A stretch of 64,000 nt of DNA. Source: Candidatus Saccharimonadota bacterium. Lineage in GTDB: Bacteria; Patescibacteriota; Saccharimonadia; Saccharimonadales; Saccharimonadaceae. Below, piece by piece: positions 7,987-15,995 of this stretch. The position numbers and the translations under genes were made by a program. The notes below the pieces were generated by a model, which had not been told where the DNA came from, made no database searches, and worked only from the letters and a program-made list of their open reading frames with translations. Location of the stretch: the NCBI GenBank assembly GCA_017460225.1, contig JAFUBM010000004.1, positions 1 through 64,000 of the forward strand, written 5' to 3'. The first letter of the stretch is position 1; every line of letters starts with the position of its first letter.

Positions 7987-8025
7987 AAGCTATCTTTTTT
8001 TGTTGCCAAAACTGCCTCCGCCATA

Positions 8026-8031
8026 TATAAT
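8026..8031 (+). promoter_or_regulatory. -10 box of the MacB-like transporter gene
   Basis: TATAAT within an alternating AT tract (TATATAATATATATA). The same extended pattern precedes the genes at 13983, 41918 and 52731, which also have real leaders and ribosome sites. Confidence 0.55.
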
Positions 8032-8069
8032 ATATATAGTCAAAAGGAGAGGTAAACTGCGAGATTTAG

Positions 8070-11000
8070 ATGTTATCTTTAAGACGCGTCACTAAAGTCT
8101 ATCATACTGGCGGCTTGTCCCAAAAAGCGCTTGATTCTGTTAGCCTGGATTTTCCTGAGCAAGAGTTTGCTAGTATCCTTGGCCCCTCCGGCTCCGGGAA
8201 AACTACGCTCCTCAATATCATCGGCGGGCTCGACCATTACACTTCTGGCGACCTCGTCATCGACGGCGTCTCGACCAAACAGTTCAAGGACGCCGACTGG
8301 GACGCCTACCGCAACCACCGCATCGGCTTTGTCTTCCAAAGCTACAACCTGATTTCCCACCAATCCGTCTTGAACAACGTCCGCCTTGCACTGACTCTTT
8401 CCGGCATTTCTAAGCGGGAAGGGAATCGCCGCGCCAAAGCCGCCCTGGAACAAGTCGGTCTCAAAGACCACATTTCTAAGCGCCCGTCCCAGCTCTCTGG
8501 TGGTCAGATGCAACGCGTCGCCATCGCTCGCGCCCTCGTCAACGATCCGGACATCCTCCTGGCGGACGAGCCCACCGGCGCGCTCGATTCTGAGACCAGC
8601 GTCCAAATCATGGAGCTCCTAAAAGACATTTCTCGCGAGAAGCTTGTCATTATGGTCACTCATAACCCTGACCTCGCCAAGGCTTACTCTACCCGCATCA
8701 TCGAGCTCAAGGATGGCAAGGTCACCAAGGATTCCCGCGTCCGCGCCAAATCCTCTCGCCGTACCGCCGCCAAGCCCGCCCCAGCGCACAAGAGTAAGAA
8801 GACTAGAATGTCTTTCCTTACTGCCCTCGGCCTCTCTTTCAACAATCTCTTGACCAAGAAAAAGCGCACCGTCCTCGTGGCCTTTGCCGGCAGTATCGGC
8901 ATCATCGGCATCGCCCTGATTCTTGCCGTCTCTACCGGCTTCCAGAACTATATCGACAGCATCCAAGAAGACACTCTCGACTCTTACCCCTTGATGTTGA
9001 CAGAGGAATCCTTTTCTCTTGCCAGCCTCGTCACCACCGACGCCGACGTCGCCGATTCCAACTCCGTCTCTCGTCGCGAGTCCGCCGGCAAAGACCTCGC
9101 GGAGTACCCCGTCTTAACCAATATGCTCAAGTCCGTCGCCACCAACGACCTCAAGAGCTTCAAGACTTACTACGACGCCCACTCTGCCGAGGTCAAAGAC
9201 GATGTCAAATCCGTCACCGTGGGCTACTCTGTTACCCCGCTCATCTACTCTGTCGACGCCACCGGCACGCTCGCCAAGCTCAACCCTAACGACACCTTCT
9301 CCTCAATGTTCGGCAGCGGCTTAGACGTGATGACCAGCTTTACCGGCGGCTCCACCTCTCTCTACAGCCCGTTTTATAACAGCGACAACACCACATTGAC
9401 AGAAAAATACAACATTCTCGCCGGCCGTCTCCCTGAGCGTTACGACGAAGTCGTCATCAATCTCGCCTCAGAAGGCGTCATCTCCGACTTGCTCGCCTAC
9501 GAACTTGGTCTAAAAGACACGGCAGAGCTCTCAAAGCTCGTGGAGAAGCTGATGTCTGGCGAATCCGTCGACCTCCATCACTCTCCGCTCCTTCTCGACT
9601 ATGCCGACCTCTTATCTCTCGACCTCCGCGCCGTCGTCCCGAGCGACCTCTATCAGTACAATGAAAAATACGACGTCTACGAAGATATGTCTAGCGATGC
9701 TGACTTCTTGCGCCAGGTCTACGAGCGCCAGTCCATCCGCCTCAAGGTCGTTGGCGTTATCACGGCCAAGCCAGGTCTCTCCGCCCAGACTCTCGAGCAG
9801 GGGGTCAACTATCGCTCGGATCTCATCACGGAGATTATTGCCCGCGCCAAGCAGAGTGAGGTTGTCCAGAAGCAGCTAAACAACAAGGACGTCGACGTCT
9901 TCTCCGGCAAACGCTTCGACGAGAAAAAGAACTCTTTTGACTACGGTTTCTCCGACCTCGTCCAGGTTGACGAAGCTAAGCTCTCTAGCGCTTTCAACAT
10001 TTCTCTAGACCAGTCCGCCCTCTCCGCCGAAGTCTCCGCCGCTATGACCGACATCGCCGAGACGATCAGCGTCGACACTACTCCAGCAGAGACCGCCTTT
10101 GCGGAGACTTTTGACACGCTCGTCTCGCTCCTCTCTAGCGAGCTTGAAACCTACAAATCTAGCCATCTCGGCTCGCCTCTCCCGGCAGACGCCGCGGCCG
10201 ATTTTCTCGCGGATTTTCTGCTAGAAGACGCCCCGTCCGCTAGTATCTCGGCGCTTGAGGCGGAGTTTTCCGTTCCGTCCGAGCTCGGCGTCCTCCGAGA
10301 GACCTTTTACGGCACACTCAAGACCCTGCTCGACGCCTATCTCGCCTCTCCCGCCGCCAGCTTCCTCACCTTTGCTGATTTTACCGCCACCGCCCAGACT
10401 ACTGAGCCGTTTAGCACGGTCTTTGCCACGCTCCAGACCGAGCTTGGCAAAGCTCTGACCGAAGCCAAGCTTAAGACTGAGGTCTTAGAAAAGGTTGCCG
10501 GGCTCACCGCATCGGTCTCTAGTGCCTTTGCCTCAGCTTTCCAGATTGACCCCGCTGCCATCACCTCCGCCTTTACGCTCAACTTCACCGAAGACGAGCT
10601 CACTCGCGTCATGCAGTCTCTCCTCTCGGGCAACTCCGCCGGGACTCAGAAGTCCAATCTCCAGAAGCTCGGCTACCAAGACCTCTCCGAGCCGTCTTAT
10701 CTCTATTTTTACTTCTCCAGCTTCAAGGGCAAGGATAACTTCCTCGCTTTCCTCGACCATTACAACGAGATCGTCAGCCAGGAGCAGGAGATCAACTATT
10801 CCGATATGACCGGGCTCCTCATGGACAGCGTCAAGGTTATCGTCGACGCCGTGTCTTATGTCCTCATCGCCTTTGTCTCCATCTCCCTCGTCGTCTCTTC
10901 TATTATGATCGGCATCATTACCTACATCTCCGTCTACGAGCGCACCAAGGAAATCGGTATTCTCCGTGCCATCGGCGCCAGCAAGCGCAACATCTCCAGC

Positions 11001-11255
11001 ATCTTCAACGCCGAGACGTTTATTATCGGCCTGCTCTCCGGGCTCTTTGGCATCGGACTCTCATATCTCCTGCTCCTCCCAATTAACGCCATCCTCCGCG
11101 CGCTGACCAGCGTCGACAATCTCCGCGCTACTCTCTATCTCGTCAGCGCCTTGCGCCTCGTCATCCTTAGCGTCGCTCTGACACTCCTCGGCGGGCTCAT
11201 CCCCGCCAAAGCCGCGTCCAAGAAAGACCCGGTCGAAGCTCTCCGTACAGAATAA
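8070..11255 (+). CDS. MacB-like ABC transporter: ATPase fused to FtsX-type permease with a giant external domain
   Basis: 1061 residues. The N-terminal ATPase has Walker A GPSGSGKTT (38-46), signature LSGGQ (142-146) and Walker B ILLADE (162-167). A basic linker leads to the first membrane helix (about 268-288). An external region of about 630 residues follows, then three C-terminal helices with the FtsX/MacB motif YERTKEIGILRAIGASKRNI. This is the type VII ABC layout, which drives mechanical or export work outside the membrane; classical MacB external domains are about one third this size. The ATG directly follows an in-frame TAG. The AAGGAGAGG site (8044) is unusually far, 17 bases away. 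The substrate is unknown; an adjacent surface-protein cluster follows. Confidence 0.88.
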   Translation: MLSLRRVTKVYHTGGLSQKALDSVSLDFPEQEFASILGPSGSGKTTLLNIIGGLDHYTSGDLVIDGVSTKQFKDADWDAYRNHRIGFVFQSYNLISHQSVLNNVRLALTLSGISKREGNRRAKAALEQVGLKDHISKRPSQLSGGQMQRVAIARALVNDPDILLADEPTGALDSETSVQIMELLKDISREKLVIMVTHNPDLAKAYSTRIIELKDGKVTKDSRVRAKSSRRTAAKPAPAHKSKKTRMSFLTALGLSFNNLLTKKKRTVLVAFAGSIGIIGIALILAVSTGFQNYIDSIQEDTLDSYPLMLTEESFSLASLVTTDADVADSNSVSRRESAGKDLAEYPVLTNMLKSVATNDLKSFKTYYDAHSAEVKDDVKSVTVGYSVTPLIYSVDATGTLAKLNPNDTFSSMFGSGLDVMTSFTGGSTSLYSPFYNSDNTTLTEKYNILAGRLPERYDEVVINLASEGVISDLLAYELGLKDTAELSKLVEKLMSGESVDLHHSPLLLDYADLLSLDLRAVVPSDLYQYNEKYDVYEDMSSDADFLRQVYERQSIRLKVVGVITAKPGLSAQTLEQGVNYRSDLITEIIARAKQSEVVQKQLNNKDVDVFSGKRFDEKKNSFDYGFSDLVQVDEAKLSSAFNISLDQSALSAEVSAAMTDIAETISVDTTPAETAFAETFDTLVSLLSSELETYKSSHLGSPLPADAAADFLADFLLEDAPSASISALEAEFSVPSELGVLRETFYGTLKTLLDAYLASPAASFLTFADFTATAQTTEPFSTVFATLQTELGKALTEAKLKTEVLEKVAGLTASVSSAFASAFQIDPAAITSAFTLNFTEDELTRVMQSLLSGNSAGTQKSNLQKLGYQDLSEPSYLYFYFSSFKGKDNFLAFLDHYNEIVSQEQEINYSDMTGLLMDSVKVIVDAVSYVLIAFVSISLVVSSIMIGIITYISVYERTKEIGILRAIGASKRNISSIFNAETFIIGLLSGLFGIGLSYLLLLPINAILRALTSVDNLRATLYLVSALRLVILSVALTLLGGLIPAKAASKKDPVEALRTE

Positions 11256-11286
11256 AACGGTTTACGAAAAAGTCAAGTTGACAACC

Positions 11287-11304
11287 GCAAAAAAGATTTT
11301 TTGC
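11287..11304. repeat. perfect 18-bp palindrome
   Basis: GCAAAAAAGATTTTTTGC lies 31 bp after the ABC transporter gene, next to CGGTT/AACCG and GTCAA/TTGAC inverted repeats. It may act as a terminator for the transporter gene. Its GCAAAAAA/TTTTTTGC arms resemble the inner ends of the palindrome in obgE (41228-41237 and 41310-41319), which may be chance. Confidence 0.5.
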
Positions 11305-11335
11305 CAGAACAGGGAAACAGAAAAAGAAAAGCGTC

Positions 11336-11364
11336 TTGACTTCTGCGTCAAAACTCGCTAAAAT
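11336..11364 (+). promoter_or_regulatory. strong -35/-10 promoter of the surface gene at 11405
   Basis: TTGACT (11336-11341), 17-bp spacer, TAAAAT (11359-11364). It predicts an A-rich leader of about 34 bases. Confidence 0.8.
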
Positions 11365-11404
11365 AGACGTAAGCCAAATAAACTAATTTGGGAAAAACAT
11401 AAAG

Positions 11405-12211
11405 GTGTTAAAATCTACTAAAATCATTCTTGGGCTAGGTATCCTGCTTGGAGGTTCTGTTGCAGTACTCCCGTCTCGCTCTTTTGCCGCCGTCACCATA
11501 GTTGACGCTACCGCCCGGGTCTCCGCTACGGTCTCTGGAGTTGTAGGTTTTTCTGCCACTGATCATGCTTTTGAGACCGGGACCACCTACGGTCTCAACT
11601 ACGATTCCACAAACAACGTCTACTCCGGCACCTTCAACGTCATGGACAGTACAGAAAACTTTGGCACCACTACCTATGAAGTCCTTTGTAATTACCGCTC
11701 CGCTACTTATAGCAGCAACATTTATTACGACAGTGATGACAACGGTACTTACGATACCGTCTGGGAAGATGACGGTACGCCTGTCTCTCCGGCCAACGCC
11801 GACTGCTCCGCCGGCTGGTACGTTACTGCCGATTCTACCTACGACAACGGTAATGGTGTCGCCGTTATGCAACAGACTCTCCCCCAGTACTATATCTCCT
11901 CTACCACCCCTGCCGGCGGCACTATGGCTAGCGACACCGCCAACTGGGCGATGAAAGTCGCCGGCGTCTCTAAGACCGTCTCCGGCTCTACCTACGCCCC
12001 CGCCTACGCTTCCGGCTACAACACTTTCCACGCCGTCCCCGCCTCTGCCGCTACTGTCGTCTCCGGCAACACTTTCCGCACTGTCTCCAGCGTCGCCAAC
12101 ACCTACATCGGTACAGAATCTTTTGCCGTAACGTATGGCTTCAACGCCGGGATGGCCGTTGCTGGCACCTATACCGGCGAAGTCGTCTATACTCTCTATA
12201 TCGGGTCTTAG
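11405..12211 (+). CDS. small secreted surface protein, first of the tandem cluster
   Basis: 268 residues from a GTG start. The signal peptide (KIILGLGILLGGSVAVLPSRSFA) is paralogous to that of the gene at 13176 (KKIIAGLGVVAGLGVAMLPLTSYA). The mature part is rich in Thr, Ser, Tyr and Gly, has two cysteines and ends with AGTYTGEVVYTLYIGS; the gene at 13176 ends similarly (AGTYEGKVVYYVT). This size, the C-terminal beta-strand motif and the DUF916-like neighbour resemble WxL-type partner proteins, but I do not see the two Trp-x-Leu motifs. The TAG stop is followed at once, in the same frame, by the ATG of the next gene. The strong promoter suggests high expression. Confidence 0.7.
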   Translation: MLKSTKIILGLGILLGGSVAVLPSRSFAAVTIVDATARVSATVSGVVGFSATDHAFETGTTYGLNYDSTNNVYSGTFNVMDSTENFGTTTYEVLCNYRSATYSSNIYYDSDDNGTYDTVWEDDGTPVSPANADCSAGWYVTADSTYDNGNGVAVMQQTLPQYYISSTTPAGGTMASDTANWAMKVAGVSKTVSGSTYAPAYASGYNTFHAVPASAATVVSGNTFRTVSSVANTYIGTESFAVTYGFNAGMAVAGTYTGEVVYTLYIGS

Positions 12212-13084
12212 ATGGCGTCGCGCAGCCTCTCTATCGCTATTTCTCCTGGCTCTCAGGAAGTCTCCCTTGTTCCGGGAGAGACCTATGAGGGCTCTTTTAC
12301 CGTCCTAAACCCTTTTCCAGACGCCGCGCAGGTTGGCTTTCGGGTCCGCGTTGCGCCGATGACCAGCGAGGACGAGACGTTCTCGCTCGACTTTGACGAC
12401 GCTACGGATTTTTCCCAGATTGTCAGCTGGGTCACCCTGGAACCGGACTCTGGCGCGCTAGACGGCCACACCTCTACTGAGATTCATTATCGTATCTCTG
12501 TCCCGGCGGACGCCCCCGCTGGCGGTCAGTATGCTGCCTTTCTCGTCCAGGCTCTCCCCAACGACACCGCCCCCGCCGAGTCCTCTACCGCCACGGTCAA
12601 ATCTTCCTCCCAGATCGCCATGCTTCTCTACGCCACCGTTGCCGGCGAGACTCGTATCGAGGGGACGGTAGTCGAGCACTCTCTTGCTCCGGTCTACCTC
12701 GACGCCCCGCTAAAGACCACTCTCCTCCTGTCCAATACCGGCAACGTCCACTCTCGCGCTACGGTTACGCTCCGCGTCTTCCCGCTCTTTTCCAGCGAAG
12801 AAGTCTACTCTACGGAAGAGACCCCTACCTACAAAACCGTCCTCCCCGGCTCTCGGTTGTTGTTTGAGCAAGTCTGGGACGAGACGCCCAAGCTAGGGCT
12901 TTATCGCGTAGAAGAAGAAGTTGACTTTGCCGGCATCTATACCGTAGAGAGCCGAGTCGTGCTTTTTGCTCCGTTTTGGTTTGTGATTTTGGCGTTTCTG
13001 TTCCTCGTGGCGATTTTTTATGGCCTGATCGAGCGTCTTTCTCTCCGTAAAAAATCCAAGAAAAAGGTCCGAAAAAAGTCTTGA
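12212..13084 (+). CDS. DUF916-like anchored surface protein lacking a signal peptide
   Basis: 290 residues beginning at the mature domain (MASRSLSIAISPGSQEVSLVPGETYEGSF). It has the family motifs VPADAPAGGQY, NVHSRATVTLRVFPLFSSEEVY and VWDETPKLGLYRV, a C-terminal helix (about 252-271) and a strongly basic tail. The region NVHS...EEVYxxEE is nearly the same as in the protein at 844. Its three paralogues have signal peptides; this one does not, and no upstream start can supply one because the frame upstream is the preceding gene, ended by TAG at 12209-12211. No Shine-Dalgarno site is visible. Export therefore needs readthrough of the TAG, an unusual route, or the gene is damaged. Confidence 0.65.
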   Translation: MASRSLSIAISPGSQEVSLVPGETYEGSFTVLNPFPDAAQVGFRVRVAPMTSEDETFSLDFDDATDFSQIVSWVTLEPDSGALDGHTSTEIHYRISVPADAPAGGQYAAFLVQALPNDTAPAESSTATVKSSSQIAMLLYATVAGETRIEGTVVEHSLAPVYLDAPLKTTLLLSNTGNVHSRATVTLRVFPLFSSEEVYSTEETPTYKTVLPGSRLLFEQVWDETPKLGLYRVEEEVDFAGIYTVESRVVLFAPFWFVILAFLFLVAIFYGLIERLSLRKKSKKKVRKKS

Positions 13085-13109
13085 CTTTAGAAAACCTTAA
13101 GCATATAAT
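13081..13109 (+). promoter_or_regulatory. strong promoter of the surface gene at 13176, overlapping the upstream stop codon
   Basis: TTGACT (13081-13086) contains the TGA stop of the preceding gene; a 17-bp spacer and TATAAT (13104-13109) follow. The predicted leader is about 60 bases and very A-rich. Confidence 0.85.
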
Positions 13110-13130
13110 AAAAGGTACAAAAGGTCATAT

Positions 13131-13150
13131 ATAAAAACTAAATACAAAAA
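13131..13150 (+). other. A-rich leader element, copy 1
   Basis: ATAAAAACTAAATACAAAAA in the leader of the gene at 13176. A copy with one difference precedes the gene at 15996 (15962-15981). It lacks secondary structure and may aid translation. Confidence 0.45.
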
Positions 13151-13175
13151 TTAACACACAAAGGAAAACATAAAA

Positions 13176-13886
13176 ATGGTTAATTCCAAGAAAATTATTG
13201 CCGGACTTGGCGTTGTGGCGGGTCTTGGCGTCGCGATGCTCCCGTTGACTTCGTACGCTATCGACGATACCGAGCCTTCAGCAGCCAACGCTGGTTATAT
13301 CGTTCGCGTCGGCGTTGCTGATACGCTCGCTATCGAGTCTGTCTCCGAACTTTGGACCACCACGTCTACCAAATATGGTGGGTCTGACGGTGCTAATGAC
13401 GGTACGCAGTATATCGCTGTCGCCCAAGGCGCAACCAACGATAGCACCTTTGCCCACATCGTTCGCGTCAAGGGTTCTACTCGTAATGACTACGGTCTCT
13501 ACATGTATGGCATCGGCGCTAATAACGGCGATGCTACGGATTTGACCCACACGGCTACTACTTCCGCTACCTTTGAGTCTACCACTGGTGGCGCTGAGCT
13601 CGGCGCTGGCGAATGGGGTGCTAAGGTTTCTGCTGCATCCGCTTCTGCTCCGACCAACCTTGACAACGTTACTTTCAGCGGTAACTGGCTTGCTATTGGT
13701 ACGCTTGGCACTGGCTCCGACGTCACCGCCAGCATGACCACCCTTCACGCTGCTTCCGGCACACACAATGAATCTTACGACGATTACTACACCGTCCTCT
13801 TCGGTGCTCATGCTGCTGATGATCAGCTCGCTGGTACGTATGAAGGCAAGGTCGTCTACTACGTCACCGCTGCCAACAGCCTCTAA
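13176..13886 (+). CDS. major secreted surface protein candidate
   Basis: 236 residues: signal peptide (about 1-28, LPLTSYA-I), then a Thr/Ser/Ala/Gly-rich beta-type domain without cysteines, ending AGTYEGKVVYYVTAANSL. No membrane anchor is present, so it is released or held by a partner, plausibly the DUF916-like proteins beside it. Codon choice leans to GCT, ACT and GGT, unlike the GCC/ACC-heavy neighbours. Together with the near-consensus promoter, the A-rich leader with AAAGG, and a 13-bp-stem terminator, this suggests a monocistronic, highly expressed gene. It belongs with the secreted protein at 11405 and the broken gene at 2-175. Function unknown. Confidence 0.75.
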   Translation: MVNSKKIIAGLGVVAGLGVAMLPLTSYAIDDTEPSAANAGYIVRVGVADTLAIESVSELWTTTSTKYGGSDGANDGTQYIAVAQGATNDSTFAHIVRVKGSTRNDYGLYMYGIGANNGDATDLTHTATTSATFESTTGGAELGAGEWGAKVSAASASAPTNLDNVTFSGNWLAIGTLGTGSDVTASMTTLHAASGTHNESYDDYYTVLFGAHAADDQLAGTYEGKVVYYVTAANSL

Positions 13887-13901
13887 TCTATCTTAGAGCC
13901 C

Positions 13902-13934
13902 AAAACAACCGCGATTTTCGCGGTTGTTTTTTTG
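13902..13934 (+). terminator. strong intrinsic terminator
   Basis: AAAACAACCGCGA (13902-13914), loop TTT, TCGCGGTTGTTTT (13918-13930), a perfect 13-bp stem running into T residues. Confidence 0.95.
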
Positions 13935-13946
13935 TTTTCTCTCATA

Positions 13947-13952
13947 TATAAT
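13947..13952 (+). promoter_or_regulatory. -10 box of the DUF916-like gene at 13983
   Basis: TATAAT in the extended ATATATAATATATATA tract. GGAGG (13972-13976) then precedes the TTG start. Confidence 0.6.
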
Positions 13953-13982
13953 ATATATACAGAAAAGTTATGGAGGTATATT

Positions 13983-14945
13983 TTGAAAACTGTTCGGAAA
14001 TCCTGGATTTTTAGCCTAGCTCTAGCCGCTTTCTGCACTCTGTTTGGCGGCAAGGCTGTTTTTGCGGATGAGCTTGCCACCAACGGCATCCAAATCTCCC
14101 CGAGCATCCAGCGCGCCGGCACTCTCGAGCCAGGGACTACCTACACTAACCGTATCGCCGTCACCAACTCCGGCGACTTCGACATCGATTTCCAGATGGT
14201 GATTGATCCTTATTCCGTCGAAGACATCACCTATGCTCCGATTTATTCCGTCGTCAACGCCTACACCCAAATCGCCAACTGGATTGAGTTTGAAGATTAC
14301 GAGACTCATCTCGCTCCGGGAGAAATGTCCGAAGTCGTCTACCACGTCAATGTCCCCAAGGACGTTCCCGGCGGTGGCCAATACGCCGTCATCGCCGCCG
14401 AGATGGACAATCTCACCAACCGTGAAGAGAGTGTCACCGCCAAGGGTAAGGTCGGTATGATTCTCACCGCCCGCATCAACGGCGATACCCGCCTCACCGG
14501 CGAAATCGTCGAAACTAAGATTCCTATGTTCCTCCTTGCCCCGCCCGTCTCCGCCACGGCCACGTTCCGGAACTCCGGCAACGTCGACGCCGACGCTACC
14601 ATGATTCTCAAAATCGAAGATTATTTCACCGGCGCGATGATCTACGACGGCTCCACTGACCCGTTAGAGAAGACCATCCTCCCCGAGACCACCCGCGAGC
14701 TCACCGTCTCTTGGGCCAACGTCCCGCGCCTCGGCGTCCTCAAGGTTACGCTCAACACCGAGTTTATGGGCGACGCCGAAGTCAAGTCCCGCGTGGTTAT
14801 CGTCTGCCCCATCTGGTTCTTAGCCCTGATTATTCTGATTATCTTCGTTATCATCGTCCGGATTCTTGCCCGGAAAAGGGAAGAGGCGCGCACCCGCGCC
14901 AACTCTCGCAACGCCGCCGGCAGCTCCCAAAAGTTTAACATCTAA
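13983..14945 (+). CDS. DUF916-like anchored surface protein
   Basis: 320 residues from TTG at 13983, chosen because GGAGG lies six bases upstream and an upstream start would overlap the promoter. It has a signal peptide (about 1-28, GKAVFA-D), family motifs PGTTYTNRIAVTNSGD, VPKDVPGGGQY and SWANVPRLGVLKV, a C-terminal helix (PIWFLALIILIIFVIIVRIL) and a basic tail ending in an Asn/Ser-rich stretch. It is the second gene after the secreted protein at 13176 in spatial order, but a terminator separates them. The next paralogue follows after 15 bp with its own AAGGAGG site, so 13983-15929 forms a two-gene unit, perhaps with 15996. Confidence 0.65.
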   Translation: MKTVRKSWIFSLALAAFCTLFGGKAVFADELATNGIQISPSIQRAGTLEPGTTYTNRIAVTNSGDFDIDFQMVIDPYSVEDITYAPIYSVVNAYTQIANWIEFEDYETHLAPGEMSEVVYHVNVPKDVPGGGQYAVIAAEMDNLTNREESVTAKGKVGMILTARINGDTRLTGEIVETKIPMFLLAPPVSATATFRNSGNVDADATMILKIEDYFTGAMIYDGSTDPLEKTILPETTRELTVSWANVPRLGVLKVTLNTEFMGDAEVKSRVVIVCPIWFLALIILIIFVIIVRILARKREEARTRANSRNAAGSSQKFNI

Positions 14946-14960
14946 CCCCTAAGGAGGCTC

Positions 14961-15929
14961 ATGCTGAAAATCCCCACCAATCTAAAATCCACCGCTATCG
15001 CCGCCGTTGTTGCGCTCGCGCTCGCGTTTGGCTTTGCTTTTGCGCCCGCTAACACAGCGCACGCCTCCGGCGCCGTAATGAAAATCTCCCCCGTTGCCAA
15101 CGGCATCTATATCAAGGCCGGTCAGACCCAAAACTACCAGTTTACCCTAGAAAACACTGGTGCGGAAAGCTTTAAGTTCAAGCTCTACACCGCCCCATAC
15201 AACGTTACCAACGAAGATTACGATGTCGACTTCTCCACCGAGACTACATACAACCAAATCACCCGCTGGATTACTTTCCAAGAAGATTCTGGCGCTTTCT
15301 CCGCCAACCCCACCTACTCTCTCGAGCCCGGCGAGAAAAAGACCATCATCTACCGCGTCTCCGTCCCAGACGACATCCCCGACGGCGGTCAATACTGCGT
15401 GATTTTTGCCGAGTCAATCAACGATTCTTCTACCGAGTCTGGCACCATGGCCGTAGGGCTTGGATCCGTCTCTCGCGTCTCCTTAATCATCCTTGGCCAC
15501 GGGGAAGGCGAGACTAAGGACATAGCCGAGATTACAGATTTCTCCCTCACCGGCATCTTCTCTAGCCACAACATCGATGCCGTTGCTAAAGTCAAAAACA
15601 CCGGCAACACCGACTTTCTCGCCGTCTATTCTCTCGCCGTCGACTCTATCTTTGGTACTACCCTTTACACCTCAAGCGACAACTTTGTTGTCCTCCCGAT
15701 GACCGAGCGCAAGTTTACCACCTCTTGGGCCGAAGTCCCGCTCTTTGGGATTTTTAAGGTCAAGTTTTCCGTCAAAGCCATCGACCAATACATGGAAGAC
15801 GCCCACGTGATTTTGATTATGCCGCCGTTCATGATTATTATTGTGCTTTTGCTATTGACAAGCATAATCGTCTGGGGTATAATCCTCTTAAGGAAACGTA
15901 AAGAACGCTCCTCTCGGCTCGTTGTGTAG
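14961..15929 (+). CDS. DUF916-like anchored surface protein
   Basis: 322 residues: signal peptide (about 1-35, ANTAHA-S), Ig-like part with AGQTQNYQFTLENTG, VPDDIPDGGQY and SWAEVPLFGIFKV, C-terminal helix (about 288-309) and a basic tail RKRKERSSR. It is the most divergent of the four paralogues: the NVHS segment reads NTDFLAVYSLAVDSIF. AAGGAGG precedes the ATG, 15 bp after the previous paralogue. Two different DUF916-like proteins in tandem suggest a hetero-complex at the surface; that is inference. Confidence 0.6.
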   Translation: MLKIPTNLKSTAIAAVVALALAFGFAFAPANTAHASGAVMKISPVANGIYIKAGQTQNYQFTLENTGAESFKFKLYTAPYNVTNEDYDVDFSTETTYNQITRWITFQEDSGAFSANPTYSLEPGEKKTIIYRVSVPDDIPDGGQYCVIFAESINDSSTESGTMAVGLGSVSRVSLIILGHGEGETKDIAEITDFSLTGIFSSHNIDAVAKVKNTGNTDFLAVYSLAVDSIFGTTLYTSSDNFVVLPMTERKFTTSWAEVPLFGIFKVKFSVKAIDQYMEDAHVILIMPPFMIIIVLLLLTSIIVWGIILLRKRKERSSRLVV

Positions 15930-15961
15930 AGTGGCCGGCCCGAGCGAACTGCGAGACCTAA

Positions 15962-15981
15962 ATAAAAACTAAAAACAAAAA
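15962..15981 (+). other. A-rich leader element, copy 2
   Basis: ATAAAAACTAAAAACAAAAA, 19 of 20 bases identical to 13131-13150, again just before a surface-protein gene. Confidence 0.45.
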
Positions 15982-15995
15982 GCGAGTGTAGAGTT

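Noticed and set aside
7860-8000. Attachment site at tRNA-Leu for a mobile element
   Set aside because: No direct repeat of the tRNA 3' end, integrase gene or change in composition was seen nearby.
12212-13084. Simple explanation that the DUF916-like gene has its own upstream signal-peptide start
   Set aside because: The upstream frame is the preceding gene and is closed by TAG at 12209-12211, so no start further upstream can be used without readthrough.
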